64,000 nt of DNA from Eustoma russellianum (GCA_036186865.1 AP025045.1:11579360-11643359), one strand, 5' to 3'. Shown: positions 31,491 through 44,141, counted from the stretch's first letter. Notes: generated by a model from the letters alone, not told the origin. Made by a program: numbers and translations.

Positions 31491-33008
31491 TGTAGCGCCC
31501 CGCTCCCGAGCCCTAACATCGGGAACAGTGTATCCGCCGTATCTCACTAAGGAGAATATAAGGCGTCGAATCAATCTATTACCTGTCAGAAATGACGTAG
31601 AAATTTTCTCGCGGAAACGTAAATTGTAACTTAAATTAAACTCCAATAATCGTCATTACATTACTGAATAAAAATTCTGATAATAATAGTAATAAAGAAG
31701 TCTGTGAAAATCCCCAAAAGATAACTACGAAAAATCAGCTGCAGAGTTCCTTTTGTATCCTAGTTGCAGCTATCAACCAGCCCACTCAGCTATGTCCGTC
31801 CCGTCCTCAACAAAGATGTGCTCGGAGTTCTCATCTGGCTCACCTGGGAGTAGGGGTGAGTGACAGAAATCACCCAGTAGATGCCCGCCTCAAACCAATA
31901 CAAAACGTACATACCAAAATGATATAACCACATAGCACATAAATATAAGATAAAATCACATAGCATATGAATATATGATAACATGCATAAGATAAAGTAA
32001 ATGCAGTAAGTAAAGCACTCCATGTAAAATGCGCAAGTACGTGATGCATTCTCAATCAACGTGTCATACGCAACAAAGTCATGCCACACAGAATGCCGAT
32101 ATCTATACCGTGCAATGCATGAACCCGGGTCCTACTGAGTGGCTGCAGGTCGTACACCCCACAGTCACCATACTGAGTGTGTGTGGCCGTGCCACCGCAC
32201 ACCATCCTGAGTGTCGTGGCCCCGCCACCGTACACCATCCTGAGCGCCCGTGACCCGTACGTCACGACCCACCATCATGCAATGCACGTGCCATGAATGC
32301 AAAAACACAATCGCCTGAGGCCCCTGGCCCATCCTCACCATCCTCCGACACTCAATATTTGGCTTTGTGAAATTTTTGAATATTAGAAAGTTGTTATTTA
32401 TCGCCGCCCTTATTTTTCCTTAACTTGTATTAGTTTACTAGAATTTTCTATTAATTTCCCCTATGTTTCCTTTACTTAATTCTATTTATTACTATTAATT
32501 TTTTAATTACTTAAATTTACCAAACTTCAGAAGTTAAGTGAAAATAATTTAATTTTAACCTTTTATATTTCCTTGAATATATTTGAATTCTTATTGGTAT
32601 TTAATTATATTTTCCTGGCCTGATTCACCACGCCCGATACATTTTTTTTGAGAGGTTAATGGGCCGCCTTCGGTCCGGCCCGCTAGCCAGCCGACCCGGT
32701 CCGTTGGCCGGCCTGTTCTCTGCTTTAATTGAATTATTTTTTTATTTATTTAACTGGATGTTCCACCAGTGGCAACGCTTGCTGTGATTTGTTTTTCGAT
32801 CCCAACCCCATTTTCTCTTATTTCCAGTCTATAGGAACCTATTCTAAGGCCAAAACATAACTTCTTAAAGGCTCCTAATGTAAAAGTTCCCCCTTTTCCC
32901 CATTTTTAAGGATATTTTTGTTTTCGATTCAATCATACCACCAATTTCACACACACATACACGCACATAGTAGCCATAACAATATATCTCATGCTTTTCA
33001 ACATATAC

Positions 33009-33115
33009 AAAATTTACAACTTAAACCAATAAACACAACGAAACAAAATTTACAACTTAAACAAATAAAAACAACGAAACAAATTTACAACTTAAACAAA
33101 TAAAAACAACGAAAC
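33009..33115. repeat. Three tandem ~36-bp repeats
   Basis: Units at 33009-33044, 33045-33080 and 33081-33115, each of the form AAATTTACAACTTAAACAAA followed by TAAAAACAACGAAAC, with the first slightly diverged. They lie within the TEK-2 LTR. Confidence 0.9.
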
Positions 33116-33323
33116 ACATTAGTATACCATCAAAGCATGCATGAATCATACCCGTTTGAGGGGGAAGAGGCACCTACCTTTTTGACGAATTAACTTTCTT
33201 TCTCCTTTAGGCTCGAATCAAAAAAATTGTAATATAAACATCAATACCTAATAATAAAGGTTAATTTGGCTTACTTAATATAATTAGTTCTTAGCTTTCT
33301 ATTTTTTCCCCTATTTGTCATAC

Positions 33324-33327
<4 letters not shown>

Positions 33328-33354
<27 letters not shown>

Positions 33355-33355
33355 A
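33328..33355. repeat. (AT)n microsatellite
   Basis: About 13 uninterrupted AT dinucleotides within the TEK-2 LTR. Confidence 0.95.
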
Positions 33356-35061
33356 ACACACATATATATTCTTATACTTTATATTATAAAATATGAATGC
33401 ACCATTTTACAAATCTTTTGGCCCTTTTTTTTACCAACTATTACACAAACCAATATATACATATATATTAAAAGATAGCAATTTCAAACTTAACTTAATT
33501 TTGTTTGGCCATCGTTGCGAAACAGTATTTCACCTTTGATTTTTTTTTCTCATATATGTACATATATCCAATTCATATATACACCATACATATCCTATAT
33601 AGCTTGGAAATCATATATTTTGAAAACTTGCACATTCAACATACCATCAATGATAAGGCCAAAATACACCCATTGAACACTCTTAAAATTCTTGGCTCTT
33701 TTTTTTCCATCAAAACACAATTTCCATATACTATAATCTAGCCACACGACATTTCAAATATAATTATTTATTTTATATATTCTAAACGATGTCGACAAAA
33801 CGCCAAATACTTTATCTAAATTATAAAGCTTCTGTAAAAAAAGAAAAAAGAAAAGGATCCACTATTTTAAAATATACTACATCTTTTAAAAGTCCAATAA
33901 CAGTTGCACATCAATAACGAAATCAAAATTCATTTTCATAAGAATTTCATGAAAAGGGACTCACGCTGAAGTGAAAGACCGAAAATCCCAGGCTGGCGAG
34001 AAAAAAATATAAGCTACCCACTTGAAAGTTACATTAATTCGGAAAAAGTTAAAGAGAAACAAACATAACCGCATGCTATATGAAAGGAAAACACTGCATT
34101 TAATTTTCCATTAGACACAGGAGTATTGCCCCCTGACGAAACCACAACCCACTTTTTAGATAAACATGGAACCAATTAGCACATTCAAATACTTCAGCAT
34201 ACTTTAATATACATATAGAAACCTATCAAACTAGCGTTTGGTCTCCAACGGCAGCACAGCAAGATTCCATAGCATAGGTGATATACATACAGTTGACACA
34301 CACACACAAAAATAGCCTTTACATACACAAGTAACCTTTACATATATGTATTCAATTCATCCGTATAGTACATATACATATATACGATCAAACCTCTATG
34401 TAAAATGCAACTACGTATGTATGATCCACTTTGATATGAAAATAACATAATAATGTTAGAAAATCATAGCAAATATAGCAAAGATACTTGCCTCAATTCG
34501 TATATACTATGCCACTCTTGGATTGGGGTTGGGTGAAGCAAGAAATTTCTTCTCATTCACTAAAGTATTGCTGGCCGATTGCTGTGGGTAGGACACGAGA
34601 GTTATTGTTTGCTTTGTTTATAAGGTGGTTTATACAATTTCTTTTTCCTTTGCTGTTGGGGCGGCCAATGGAATGCCAGGGGCAAAATATGGCTGCTGTT
34701 TCCTTTCTTTGCTTGGGGGTCAGCCGGGTAGATTCTAGGGTTTTGTTTTTGTTTTTGTTTTGTTTAGGTAGGCTAGATACATGGATGTGTATATATAGAT
34801 AAATTGTAATAGGTTTAGGTAGTTTCCTAATAGATGTAGGATTTCCATTTAAGTTAATCATATAGGGTTGGTAGTTATCCTATATTCCTTTTCCAATCCA
34901 ATTTAATTTAGAATAACTACAACCTATTATTACTATTATTAATATCATTATTATTTCCTTTTTCCTATTATTTGTATTTTAAAACTTTTTTTTTACTTCC
35001 TTTTTTTTATTACCTACTTCAATCTCTTTTTTTTTCTTGCCCCAAGTCACGGGACATAATA

Positions 35062-38000
35062 TTAACCTTTTCATGCAATTCTTTCACAAGTTTTGCTTTT
35101 CGTTCACCATCCAAACTAACACGTTCATGAACAGGTATGGGAACAAGATCAAGCGGGGACAAAGGGTTAAAGCCATAAACAACTTCAAAAGGAGAATGCA
35201 ATGTTCCACTATGAACAACTCTATTGAATGCAAACTCAATATAAGCTAAGCAGTCTTCCCAATTCTTTAAGTTCTTTTGAATGACAACACGTAACAGTTG
35301 AGACAAAGTTCTATTAACAACTTCAGTTTGACCATCGGTTTGTGGGTGAGCAGTTGTAGAAAATAATACCAAGTCTACTCCACAAAACACGCCAGAAATG
35401 ACTTAGAAACTTTGTATCTCTATCACTAACAATTGTACGTGGCATGCCATGCAATCTAACAATCTCCTTAAAGAACAAATCAGCAATATAAATAGCATCA
35501 TCAACTTTCTTACATGCAATGAAATGTGCCATTTTGGAAAATCTATCAACAACAACAAAGATGCTATCTTTACCAGTTTTGGATCGAGGCAATACCAATA
35601 CAAAGTCCATAGAAAGATCAGTCCAAGGTGAGCTTGGAACAGATAAGGGAGTGTACAATCCATGTGGTTGTGTTCTAGATTTTGCTTGTTTGCAAGTAAT
35701 ACATTGGTCACATACTTTATCAACATGTGTGTTCATATGCGGCCAGAAGAAATGCTCCTTAAGTGTTTCCAAAGTTTTTAACGAGCCAAAATGACCCATT
35801 AAACCTCCTCCATGAGCTTCTTTTATCAACAACTCTCTTAATGAACACATTGGTACACATAACTTATGTTCTTTAAACAAATAACCATCATGCAAGTAAT
35901 ATTTAGCAAAAGGTGAATCAATGCATACTTGATAGATAGAACTAAAGTCATGATCAGAATGATACATCTCTTTGATAGACTCAAAACCAAACATGTTACA
36001 TGAAAGAGTAGTAATCAAAGTATAGCGACGAGATAATGCATCAGCAACAACATTTTCTTTTCCTTGCTTATACTTGATCACATAAGGGAATTGTTCAATG
36101 AATTCAACCCATTTGGCATGTCTTTTGTTCAATTTTCCTTGACCTTTTAGATACTTAAGGCTCTCATGATCAGTATGAATCACAAATTCCTTAGGTTGCA
36201 GATAATGTTGCCAAGTTTGTAAAGAACGCACAAGGGCATACAATTCTTTATCATAGGTTGAATAATTTATGGAAGCTCCTTTCAATTTCTCACTAAAGTA
36301 GGCAACAGGTTTGTTACCTTGATGCAATACAGCTCCAATGCCAACTCCACTGGCATCACATTCAACTTCAAACATTTCGTCAAAGTTGGGCAATCTCAGG
36401 ATAGGTGCAGAAGTTAGACGTTTCTTAAGTTCCTCAAAGGCTTGTTGTTGTGATTCTCCCCATTCAAATCTTACATCTTTCTTGACTAACTCATTCAAGG
36501 GTGCAGCTATGGTAGAGAAATCCTTCACAAAACGACTATAGAAGCTAGTTAATCCATGAAAACTCCTAACATCTCTAGCAGACTTAGGGGTTGGCCACTA
36601 TGGATTTAACTTTCTCTTGGTCCATTTCAATTCCTTCAGCACTAATCACAAATCCTAAGAATGTAACCTTCTCCAGACAGAAAGAACACTTCTTGAAATT
36701 AGCATACATCTCTTCTTTCTGTAGGGTGACAAAAACAGCTCGAAGATGGATCAGATGTTCTCTTAGGGTTTTGGAGTAGATAAGAATGTCATCAAAGTAG
36801 ACTACTACAAATTTCCCTATGAATTTTCTTAAGACCTCATTCATTAACCTCATGAAAGTACTAGGGGCGTTGGTTAAACCAAAGTGCATAACTAACCATT
36901 CGTAAAATCCAAATTTAGTCTTAAAGGCAGTTTTCCATTCATCACCTTCCTAATTCTCACTTGGAAATAACCTTGTTTAAGATCTACTTTGCTAAAGCAT
37001 CTAGACCCATGCAACATATCCAACATGTCATCCAACCTAGGAATAGGGTATCTATACTTCACAGTGATCTTATTGATGGCTCTGCAATCAGTACACATTC
37101 TCCAAGTTCCATCTTTCTTAGGGACAATGATAACAGGAACAGCACAAGGACTCATACTCTCTTTTACTTTACCTTGGGTCAATAATTCCTCAACTTGCTT
37201 TTGGATTTCCTTAGCTTCCTCTGGATTGGCTCTATAGGCAGGTCTGTTTGGTAGAACAGCTCCTGGAATGAAATCTATTTGATGCTCAATGCCTCTTAGA
37301 GGTGGTAAACCTGGGGGATCTCCTTCAGGAAACAAGCTAGAAAATTCTTGAAGTAAAGATGCAACTTCACTTGGTAAAGTAGATGGTACTTCAGATGAAG
37401 AGAACAGAGTTTCTTTGTAAAGCAAGACATAAACAGTTTTGTTTGAATTGATAGCATGGAATACCTCGCTTTGAGATGCAAAGAATGCACTTTCTTTAGA
37501 GATGGTTCAGCAGAAACTTTGATTTCTTTCGGTTCAATTTTAAGATGAGAAGTTTTCAGTTGGTTTTCTTTGATGAAAATCCTTTCCAGTTCCTTTTCTT
37601 TTGGATCATTATGGCTTTTTAACATTCGTTGTTGATCCTCAAAGACTTTGTGCGGGGGGGCAAGGCTTTTAATTTGAACAGTTTGTTGTTATGCCTAAAG
37701 GAATATCTATTCAGGTAACCATCATATGTAACCTTGTTGTCAAATTGCCATGGTCTACCTAATAAGATATGACTCGATTGCATAGGGGCTACATCACATA
37801 ACACCTTAGCAGAATATCCACCAATTGATAAAGGAACTAGGACTTGCTTTGTTACTTTAACTTCACCACACTCATTAAGCCACGTAAGTCTATAAGGACG
37901 GGGGTGATTATTTAAAGGTAACTCAAGTTTCCTAACAAGTTCAAAACTTGCAACATTGGTACATGAACCAGAGTCAATGATTAAAGTGCAGACTTTCTTT

Positions 38001-38306
38001 TTAACCATACAGTGAATGTGGAATATGTTCTCTCTTTGTATTTCAGGTTCTTCAGTTTTAATTTGGGCACTTAGAGCTCGACGGACAACTAAGAACTCTT
38101 TTGTTTCACACTCATTAATCTCTTCACTAATCTCTTCTTCTTCCTCACATGTTTGTTCAATTTCATTGTTTTCTTCACTCTCTTCCAATTCTTCCTCAGA
38201 ATAATACTCATTAGACTCTTCAATAAACAAGATGCGTTTAGGGTTGGGACATTGATTAACAAAATGACCTTTTCCTAAGCATTTAAAACATTGAATATCA
38301 CGAGTC
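35062..38306 (-). pseudogene. CRM-2 protease, RT, RNase H and integrase, multiply broken
   Basis: Minus-strand relative of CRM-1 gag-pol, from the zinc knuckle (CFKCLGKGHFVNQC near 38260-38300) through protease (IDSGSCTNVAS), RT (YFDD), RNase H and integrase to where TEK-2 cuts it at 35061. Lesions by comparison with CRM-1: an expanded G run near 37655, a small deletion near 37495, a one-base loss near 36955, a five-base loss near 36598 and a deletion of several bases near 35368, each shifting frame. MPFGLTN has become MHFGLTN near 36885. The missing 3' end and 3' LTR would lie left of the window, beyond TEK-2. It is non-functional. Confidence 0.9.
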
Positions 38307-38311
38307 TTAAC

Positions 38312-39609
38312 TGATGAGCCCACGATGGGGTCAACACAACATATTTTCATGTATCATTTATTGTCATATGTTAGTTCTGTAAGACATGACATTTCACTGT
38401 TCACTCCGCACACACTAGTGCTAGTTCTTATGTCTTATTGCCTAACTAACCCTTAGGACATGTCATATATGTTGTGCATATTGTGTTTGTTGCTTGGTGT
38501 CTTTGAAGATAGGTCAAAGAGAGCTTTGCATTGAAGAAGCATGAACACCTATCGATCCATGTTCCATCAGATCGGATGATATCATTGTTCAAACAAAGCT
38601 TGAAGATGCAACTAAAACCTGAATTTTTGTTCAAGCAAGGAGGTGATAAGCAAGTAGCTTACAAGCAAAGAGGTGACAAGCACTCATGTCAAATTCAAAA
38701 TTGTTCTTCACGTAAGAATGGAGAGACAAGCTGCTCATATCATTAACCAATAGAAAGGAGTCTTGCAAATGTACAAACCAATCAAAAACAAGTGAAGAAA
38801 AGCAAGCAAGCTGCACAACAAATGATCCAATCAAACTCATTCAAGAAGGAAGGCTGGTTTATGGTTAAATGTGTTGAATATTCAAAGCCTAAACTACAAC
38901 CAATCAAAATGGAGTTCAAACCAAGCTGCACACTACATTAACCAATCAGAATTTTGGCTGAAACTTGCAAGGAGGAAACGTTGGATTAAGCTTCTTTCTT
39001 TTGAAAATTCAAAGCCACACTCTCAACCAATCAAAGCCTAATTCCAAGCAAGCTGCTCCAAGTTTTATCCAATCAAATTGATCAAGAAAAAGGCTAGAAA
39101 CAAGGCATGGGAAGCACGGCAAAGCAACCAGAATCTTGGAACCAAAGTCATCAAAAGCAAGCATGTTATTTTAGTCTTGTACTTTGTACATTAAAACTTG
39201 TACTCTTTATCATTTTCATTTGTTATAAATAGCATAGGAAGCTGAATGTACAAAAACAACAATTTCAAACTACATTCAATCACATTTCAATCAAATTTCC
39301 TTTAAGGAGTTCTCAACTTATGCTAGTTGAAGTTTAAGACCACTTAACGGTTTTCTTTCAAGTTCCTAGCCTAGAACTTGTTAGTATTTGCTTCATCTTT
39401 TGGTTTACAGCATCTTAGGGTCTCATTGAGGTTTTAGATGTGTTGGAGTGCCAAAGAGGAAGAGGTGTTGGCATAAATTGAGCCAAGAACAACGGTTACA
39501 GTTCAAGGGGTGTCTTTGAGATGTTCTTTGCCATAGCTATTGTTCAAATCAGTTTGGAATAGGAGACAAAGTCCTTGGCAACGTTTTCTAGCCTTCGTTT
39601 GGCTCATCA
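38312..39609 (+). repeat. noaCRM LTR a (5' outer)
   Basis: 1298 bp, TGATGAGCCC...GGCTCATCA. From about 38590 onward it resembles the CRM-1 LTR; the first ~280 bp differ and lack the CRM pol-tail codons. Confidence 0.94.
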
Positions 39610-41395
39610 ATTGGTATCAGAGCGTTGGTTAGTCTTCTATTCATGTTTACATTGTTTAAATTTGCATATGAATGTTGCTGCCCAAACCGTATGTTGAAAT
39701 GATTTTTATTTGCGTTTAAGTTGCTGTTTGTTTAGATAGTTAGTTTATGTTTTTAAAGTGCTTGTTAGATAGTATACTATAGTTTGGTAACTTAGTTAAG
39801 TAGGCAAAACCGAAAACATTAAAAAAAGAACTTAGCTAGACTTAAGTGTGTTAGGAACTGTTTGTGTAGCTTGGAACAAAAACCGTATGTAACCTGGTTG
39901 TTCATGTTCAATCTAGCTTAGTTAATCTTCATTAGACCCTAATCTAGAAGTTTTAAATGGTAGCTTAATTGACTCCTTAAAACAGAAAACTTTGAACACA
40001 AAAATAGACTAGTTGATAGTTTAGTTTTTCATCAAGTTGTAGTAGTTAAAATTCTGTTTTTAGTACTTGTGTGCAAACTGTTTAGACGTTTTATATGCTG
40101 CCTTATTTAGCTTAGTTAAACTAGTTTACAACATAGTTTAAGTGTTTAGTTGGTTGAATAGTTTAGCACAATAAATCCGAAAACCAAAGAACAAAACAAA
40201 GTAGTTTTAGCTAGTAAGTGTGCTGCCTAGTTCAAGAGACATACGTTTGAACATCAACCCTTGCATCTAGTATCATTTAGTTTAGAATCTGATTGCATCA
40301 TACAAACAAAAACCAAACAAAAACAAAGTAGGATAGATCACTTAAAAACCGAACAAAACAAGTTAGCTTAGTTGCATCAAAACTGATTTTCCATTAGTTA
40401 ATATAGTAATCAGCCTTATAGATTGCATTTAGAAACAACTAAGTTGCATTTAGCTATCTTAAGACTAGTTAGATCATTTACATCAAAAACAGAAAAAGAA
40501 AAAAAGATAAGTGCCCAAAACCGTGTGGATTAAAACAACTTTTTAAAGGCTCATTTGAAATCTTGGTAAATGCTAATAGCTTTATCTTTTTGTTGATTTC
40601 AATTGTTTCAAACAACTTGATTGGACTTAGATATATTCTGAAAGTTAGGAATTGTTTAAGCCCCACATTGTTAAAGAGCTATCCAATTGTTGTTTTAGAT
40701 CAATTTCTGAACTTACATTGCACTATATACGATTTGAACTTGTTGTAATTGTGAATTGAATTCCCACTACATAGTGTTTAGCCGTGTTGTGTACGAGGAA
40801 CTTTCAAATTTCAAATACAACAAACCTTGTGCAATTAAAGGCCGTGGGCAATGTCTCATGTAGGCCGTGAGGAGTAGTCTCACGACAATCAAGCAAACCA
40901 TCCAAAGAAAGAAAATTAAGCTTGATTGAGAAATACGCGAGAGAAAAGCCAATATTTGTCAACAAGTAAGAGGCAAGACAAGAGAGAATTGATCAAGAAA
41001 GCCAAGTGAGGAAAAGCCCAAAATTAAACATTGCATAAAGGGAAAATCCCGTGCAAAGCTCAAAAGAAAGAAAGTGCCCAAACCAAACCCCAAAGTGTTG
41101 TAGTTTTGAGATATTGAAAGTTTCTAAAGCAAACCCTTGCTAGCACTTTGTTTGTGTGTCTTTACTTTCACTTTAATACAATTGATAATTGCATATGCTG
41201 TAAAGTAAATTGAGGGATTGACTTAAACAACCCCGTAGATTTCTTTCAGCCCGAACAACAATTTGACTTCTGTGATTTACTTGAATCCTTAGGAGAAATA
41301 GTCCAAGTTGTTGTTTTAAGGAATTGTCAACATAAAGTAGAGTATTTGCATCTTGTCAATATTTTAATTGGCTTTTGAGATTGTTTTGATTAAAC
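39610..41395 (+). other. noaCRM unit 1 PBS and leader
   Basis: TGGTATCAGAGC at 39612-39623, then ~1.77 kb untranslated and homologous to the CRM-1 leader. No gene is seen. Confidence 0.88.
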
Positions 41396-41896
41396 ATGAT
41401 TCTAAAAACCATTTGGGGAGTTGAATGCCATAGGAGAGACTATGATGAACTAGAAAAACGTATGAACTCCTTTGGTCGTATGAATGGTTTATGGGTTGGA
41501 TATTGGGAATGTAAAACTCCTAGATATCAAACTCTTTCTCAGTGTAATAAAGACGTTAGTGCATATTACAATGAAATGCTTGATGATTTGTACTATGCTT
41601 ATGTTGAAGAACATGAGGAATTAAGCATGATTAGGTTCTTTGCTGGATTAGATAAAGAGATCGCTGATTGCATGATGTCTAAAAAATTTTCATCACTTTG
41701 TGACATGTATAAAAAGGCAAAGATTGTTCAATCAAACCTAATCCCATGGCAAGTTAATCAAAACTATGGGTATGAACTGAACTCTTGTGATTCTGAAAAT
41801 GACAAACCAAATCCAGTTAAGTTAAGCAATTTGAGTCAGCCTATGGATAATATTGAAATGCATTGCTTCAACTTAGAGACATGGTGCAAGTATTGA
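41396..41896 (+). CDS. noaCRM ORF1, gag-derived protein (unit 1)
   Basis: 166 residues from an ATG. Residues about 47-115 align by eye with the C-terminal half of the CRM-1 Gag core (CRM-1 residues from about 245). Both share LSQ-N--V, a Tyr-Glu pair, EE-EE--M-RF-AGL-KEIA, then S-L--M and a Lys/Ala helix. The N-terminal 45 residues (MILKTIWGVECHRRDYDELE) are not recognised, and the zinc knuckle is absent. It may keep the Gag multimerisation surface and so enter helper particles; that is inference. The position equals that of CRM-1 gag after the shared leader. It overlaps ORF2 by 16 bases. Confidence 0.85.
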   Translation: MILKTIWGVECHRRDYDELEKRMNSFGRMNGLWVGYWECKTPRYQTLSQCNKDVSAYYNEMLDDLYYAYVEEHEELSMIRFFAGLDKEIADCMMSKKFSSLCDMYKKAKIVQSNLIPWQVNQNYGYELNSCDSENDKPNPVKLSNLSQPMDNIEMHCFNLETWCKY

Positions 41897-42690
41897 TAGA
41901 ATCTGAAAAGAACAAAGACTTGCAATCTGACATTTCTGTGAATGATGGTTTGTATGAAATTAGCCTCAACATGCCTGAAACTGGAACTCCTTTATCTGAA
42001 TTGCATGTTCAACCTTGTGTACTGTCTGAAGAAGACCCTTCACTTGAATCTGTTGGTGATTTCCAAAGTGTTAGTCGTTTGCTTATAGATGATGTTAATT
42101 GTGATAACACTTTGTCTGAAAATGATTTACATTGTGACATGCATATCAATGAAATCCCTGTGCATGATCTGCATTCTGCTGAGATGCTTGTTTCTGGGTT
42201 ACAATCTGAATTACATCCTGTACATTTCATTGATGACATTGATGTAAGTAATTCTGTTGAGAATGACATTGATAAACTAGATTCTTATGATTTGATGTTA
42301 GCTGAACTAGATTGTCTACTTGATGTAGAACTTGATCATGATGTCATTATTGAAATAGATTCAGCTACAAATGAACATAAATCCTTGGATGAACTAGTTA
42401 ATGAATTGAATAACATATTTAGTATAGATGAAGATTCTATTTCTGAAATATCTATTTCATCTCATCTTGTTGAATGCCTGCCTGTTGTCATCTCAATTGA
42501 TACATCTTGTCTAAATATTGCACATGTCTGTAAGATTTGTACGTTTAGTGTTAACATATTGCAATATGCTTTTTGGATGTTGTTTTATCTGTTAGGATGT
42601 ATGTGTTCTAAAATTTTTGTTATCATATTGTTAATACATCCTAAACATTTTAGAAAGCGTGTACACACCTTATTCTTTCTTCAAAGATAA
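41881..42690 (+). CDS. noaCRM ORF2, acidic protein with C-terminal hydrophobic segment (unit 1)
   Basis: I do not recognise this protein. It has 269 residues from the ATG at 41881; the frame is open a few codons further upstream without another ATG. Residues 1-~205 are very acidic (many Asp/Glu, Ser, Leu; e.g. DKLDSYDLMLAELDCLLD). Residues about 216-250 are strongly hydrophobic and Cys-rich (ILQYAFWMLFYLLG ... IFVIILLI), followed by a short basic tail (HPKHFRKRVH), so one or two membrane segments are likely. No protease, RT or knuckle motif is seen. It starts within the end of ORF1 in the -1 frame. It is intact in both units, with one residue difference. It could be an env-like accessory or a degenerate remnant read in an unusual frame. 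Confidence 0.7.
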   Translation: MVQVLIESEKNKDLQSDISVNDGLYEISLNMPETGTPLSELHVQPCVLSEEDPSLESVGDFQSVSRLLIDDVNCDNTLSENDLHCDMHINEIPVHDLHSAEMLVSGLQSELHPVHFIDDIDVSNSVENDIDKLDSYDLMLAELDCLLDVELDHDVIIEIDSATNEHKSLDELVNELNNIFSIDEDSISEISISSHLVECLPVVISIDTSCLNIAHVCKICTFSVNILQYAFWMLFYLLGCMCSKIFVIILLIHPKHFRKRVHTLFFLQR

Positions 42691-42844
42691 GGATGCACCA
42701 AGGTATTTGAAAACCTTCACCATTTGTATTATCATGTTCATATTGATTATGGTGTAGATGATCATACGTGTACATCCTACATCTCTATCCCTTATTCTCT
42801 TCATGTTGAGATTCGAGGACGAATCATTTTCAAGAGGGAGGGAA
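42691..42844 (+). other. noaCRM unit 1 pol-tail remnant and polypurine tract
   Basis: Contains GATTCGAGGACGAATC, identical to the stretch encoding the SRTN segment near the end of CRM-1 pol, then aagagggagggaa against the next LTR. So the extreme 3' end of the parent internal domain was kept while pol was lost. Confidence 0.8.
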
Positions 42845-44141
42845 TGATGAGCCCACGATGGGGTCAACACAACATATTTTCATGTATCATTTATTTCATA
42901 TGTTAGTTCTGTAAGACATGACATTTCACTGTTCACTCCGCACACACTAGTGCTAGTTCTTATGTCTTATTGCCTAACTAACCCTTAGGACATGTCATAT
43001 ATGTTGTGCATATTGTGTTTGTTGCTTGGTGTCTTTGAAGATAGGTCAAAGAGAGCTTTGCATTGAAGAAGCATGAACACCTATCGATCCATGTTCCATC
43101 AGATCGGATGATATCATTGTTCAAACAAAGCTTGAAGATGCAACTAAAACCTGAATTTTTGTTCAAGCAAGGAGGTGATAAGCAAGTAGCTTACAAGCAA
43201 AGAGGTGACAAGCACTCATGTCAAATTCAAAATTGTTCTTCACGTAAGAATGGAGAGACAAGCTGCTCATATCATTAACCAATAGAAAGGAGTCTTGCAA
43301 ATGTACAAACCAATCAAAAACAAGTGAAGAAAAGCAAGCAAGCTGCACAACAAATGATCCAATCAAACTCATTCAAGAAGGAAGGCTGGTTTATGGTTAA
43401 ATGTGTTGAATATTCAAAGCCTAAACTACAACCAATCAAAATGGAGTTCAAACCAAGCTGCACACTACATTAACCAATCAGAATTTTGGCTGAAACTTGC
43501 AAGGAGGAAACGTTGGATTAAGCTTCTTTCTTTTGAAAATTCAAAGCCACACTCTCAACCAATCAAAGCCTAATTCCAAGCAAGCTGCTCCAAGTTTTAT
43601 CCAATCAAATTGATCAAGAAAAAGGCTAGAAACAAGGCATGGGAAGCACGGCAAAGCAACCAGAATCTTGGAACCAAAGTCATCAAAAGCAAGCATGTTA
43701 TTTTAGTCTTGTACTTTGTACATTAAAACTTGTACTCTTTATCATTTTCATTTGTTATAAATAGCATAGGAAGCTGAATGTACAAAAACAACAATTTCAA
43801 ACTACATTCAATCACATTTCAATCAAATTTCCTTTAAGGAGTTCTCAACTTATGCTAGTTGAAGTTTAAGACCACTTAACGGTTTTCTTTCAAGTTCCTA
43901 GCCTAGAACTTGTTAGTATTTGCTTCATCTTTTGGTTTACAGCATCTTAGGGTCTCATTGAGGTTTTAGATGTGTTGGAGTGCCAAAGAGGAAGAGGTGT
44001 TGGCATAAATTGAGCCAAGAACAACGGTTACAGTTCAAGGGGTGTCTTTGAGATGTTCTTTGCCATAGCTATTGTTCAAATCAGTTTGGAATAGGAGACA
44101 AAGTCCTTGGCAACGTTTTCTAGCCTTCGTTTGGCTCATCA
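42845..44141 (+). repeat. noaCRM LTR b (central, shared)
   Basis: 1297 bp, one base shorter than LTR a near 42896. It acts as the 3' LTR of unit 1 and the 5' LTR of unit 2. No target duplication lies at either side. Confidence 0.94.

Larger units (their letters stand above)
31491..35061 (-). repeat. TEK-2 5' LTR (long, degenerate)
   Basis: About 3.57 kb. The lower edge tgtagcgcccc beside the PBS matches the TEK-1 LTR edge. The upper edge reads TATTATGTCCCGTG on the minus strand, aligning with TGTTATGCCCCGCAC of TEK-1, so the terminal TG has decayed to TA. Immediately beyond, at 35062, the CRM-2 pol sequence resumes. The LTR is AT-rich in 32300-34500 and has short GTGGCC/ACCATCCTGAG repeats near 32150-32280. 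No gene is seen in it. Confidence 0.78.

Noticed and set aside
32029..32265. Frames of 69-74 codons on both strands in the TEK-2 LTR
   Set aside because: They follow GTGGCC/ACCATCC repeats on both strands; no protein likeness.
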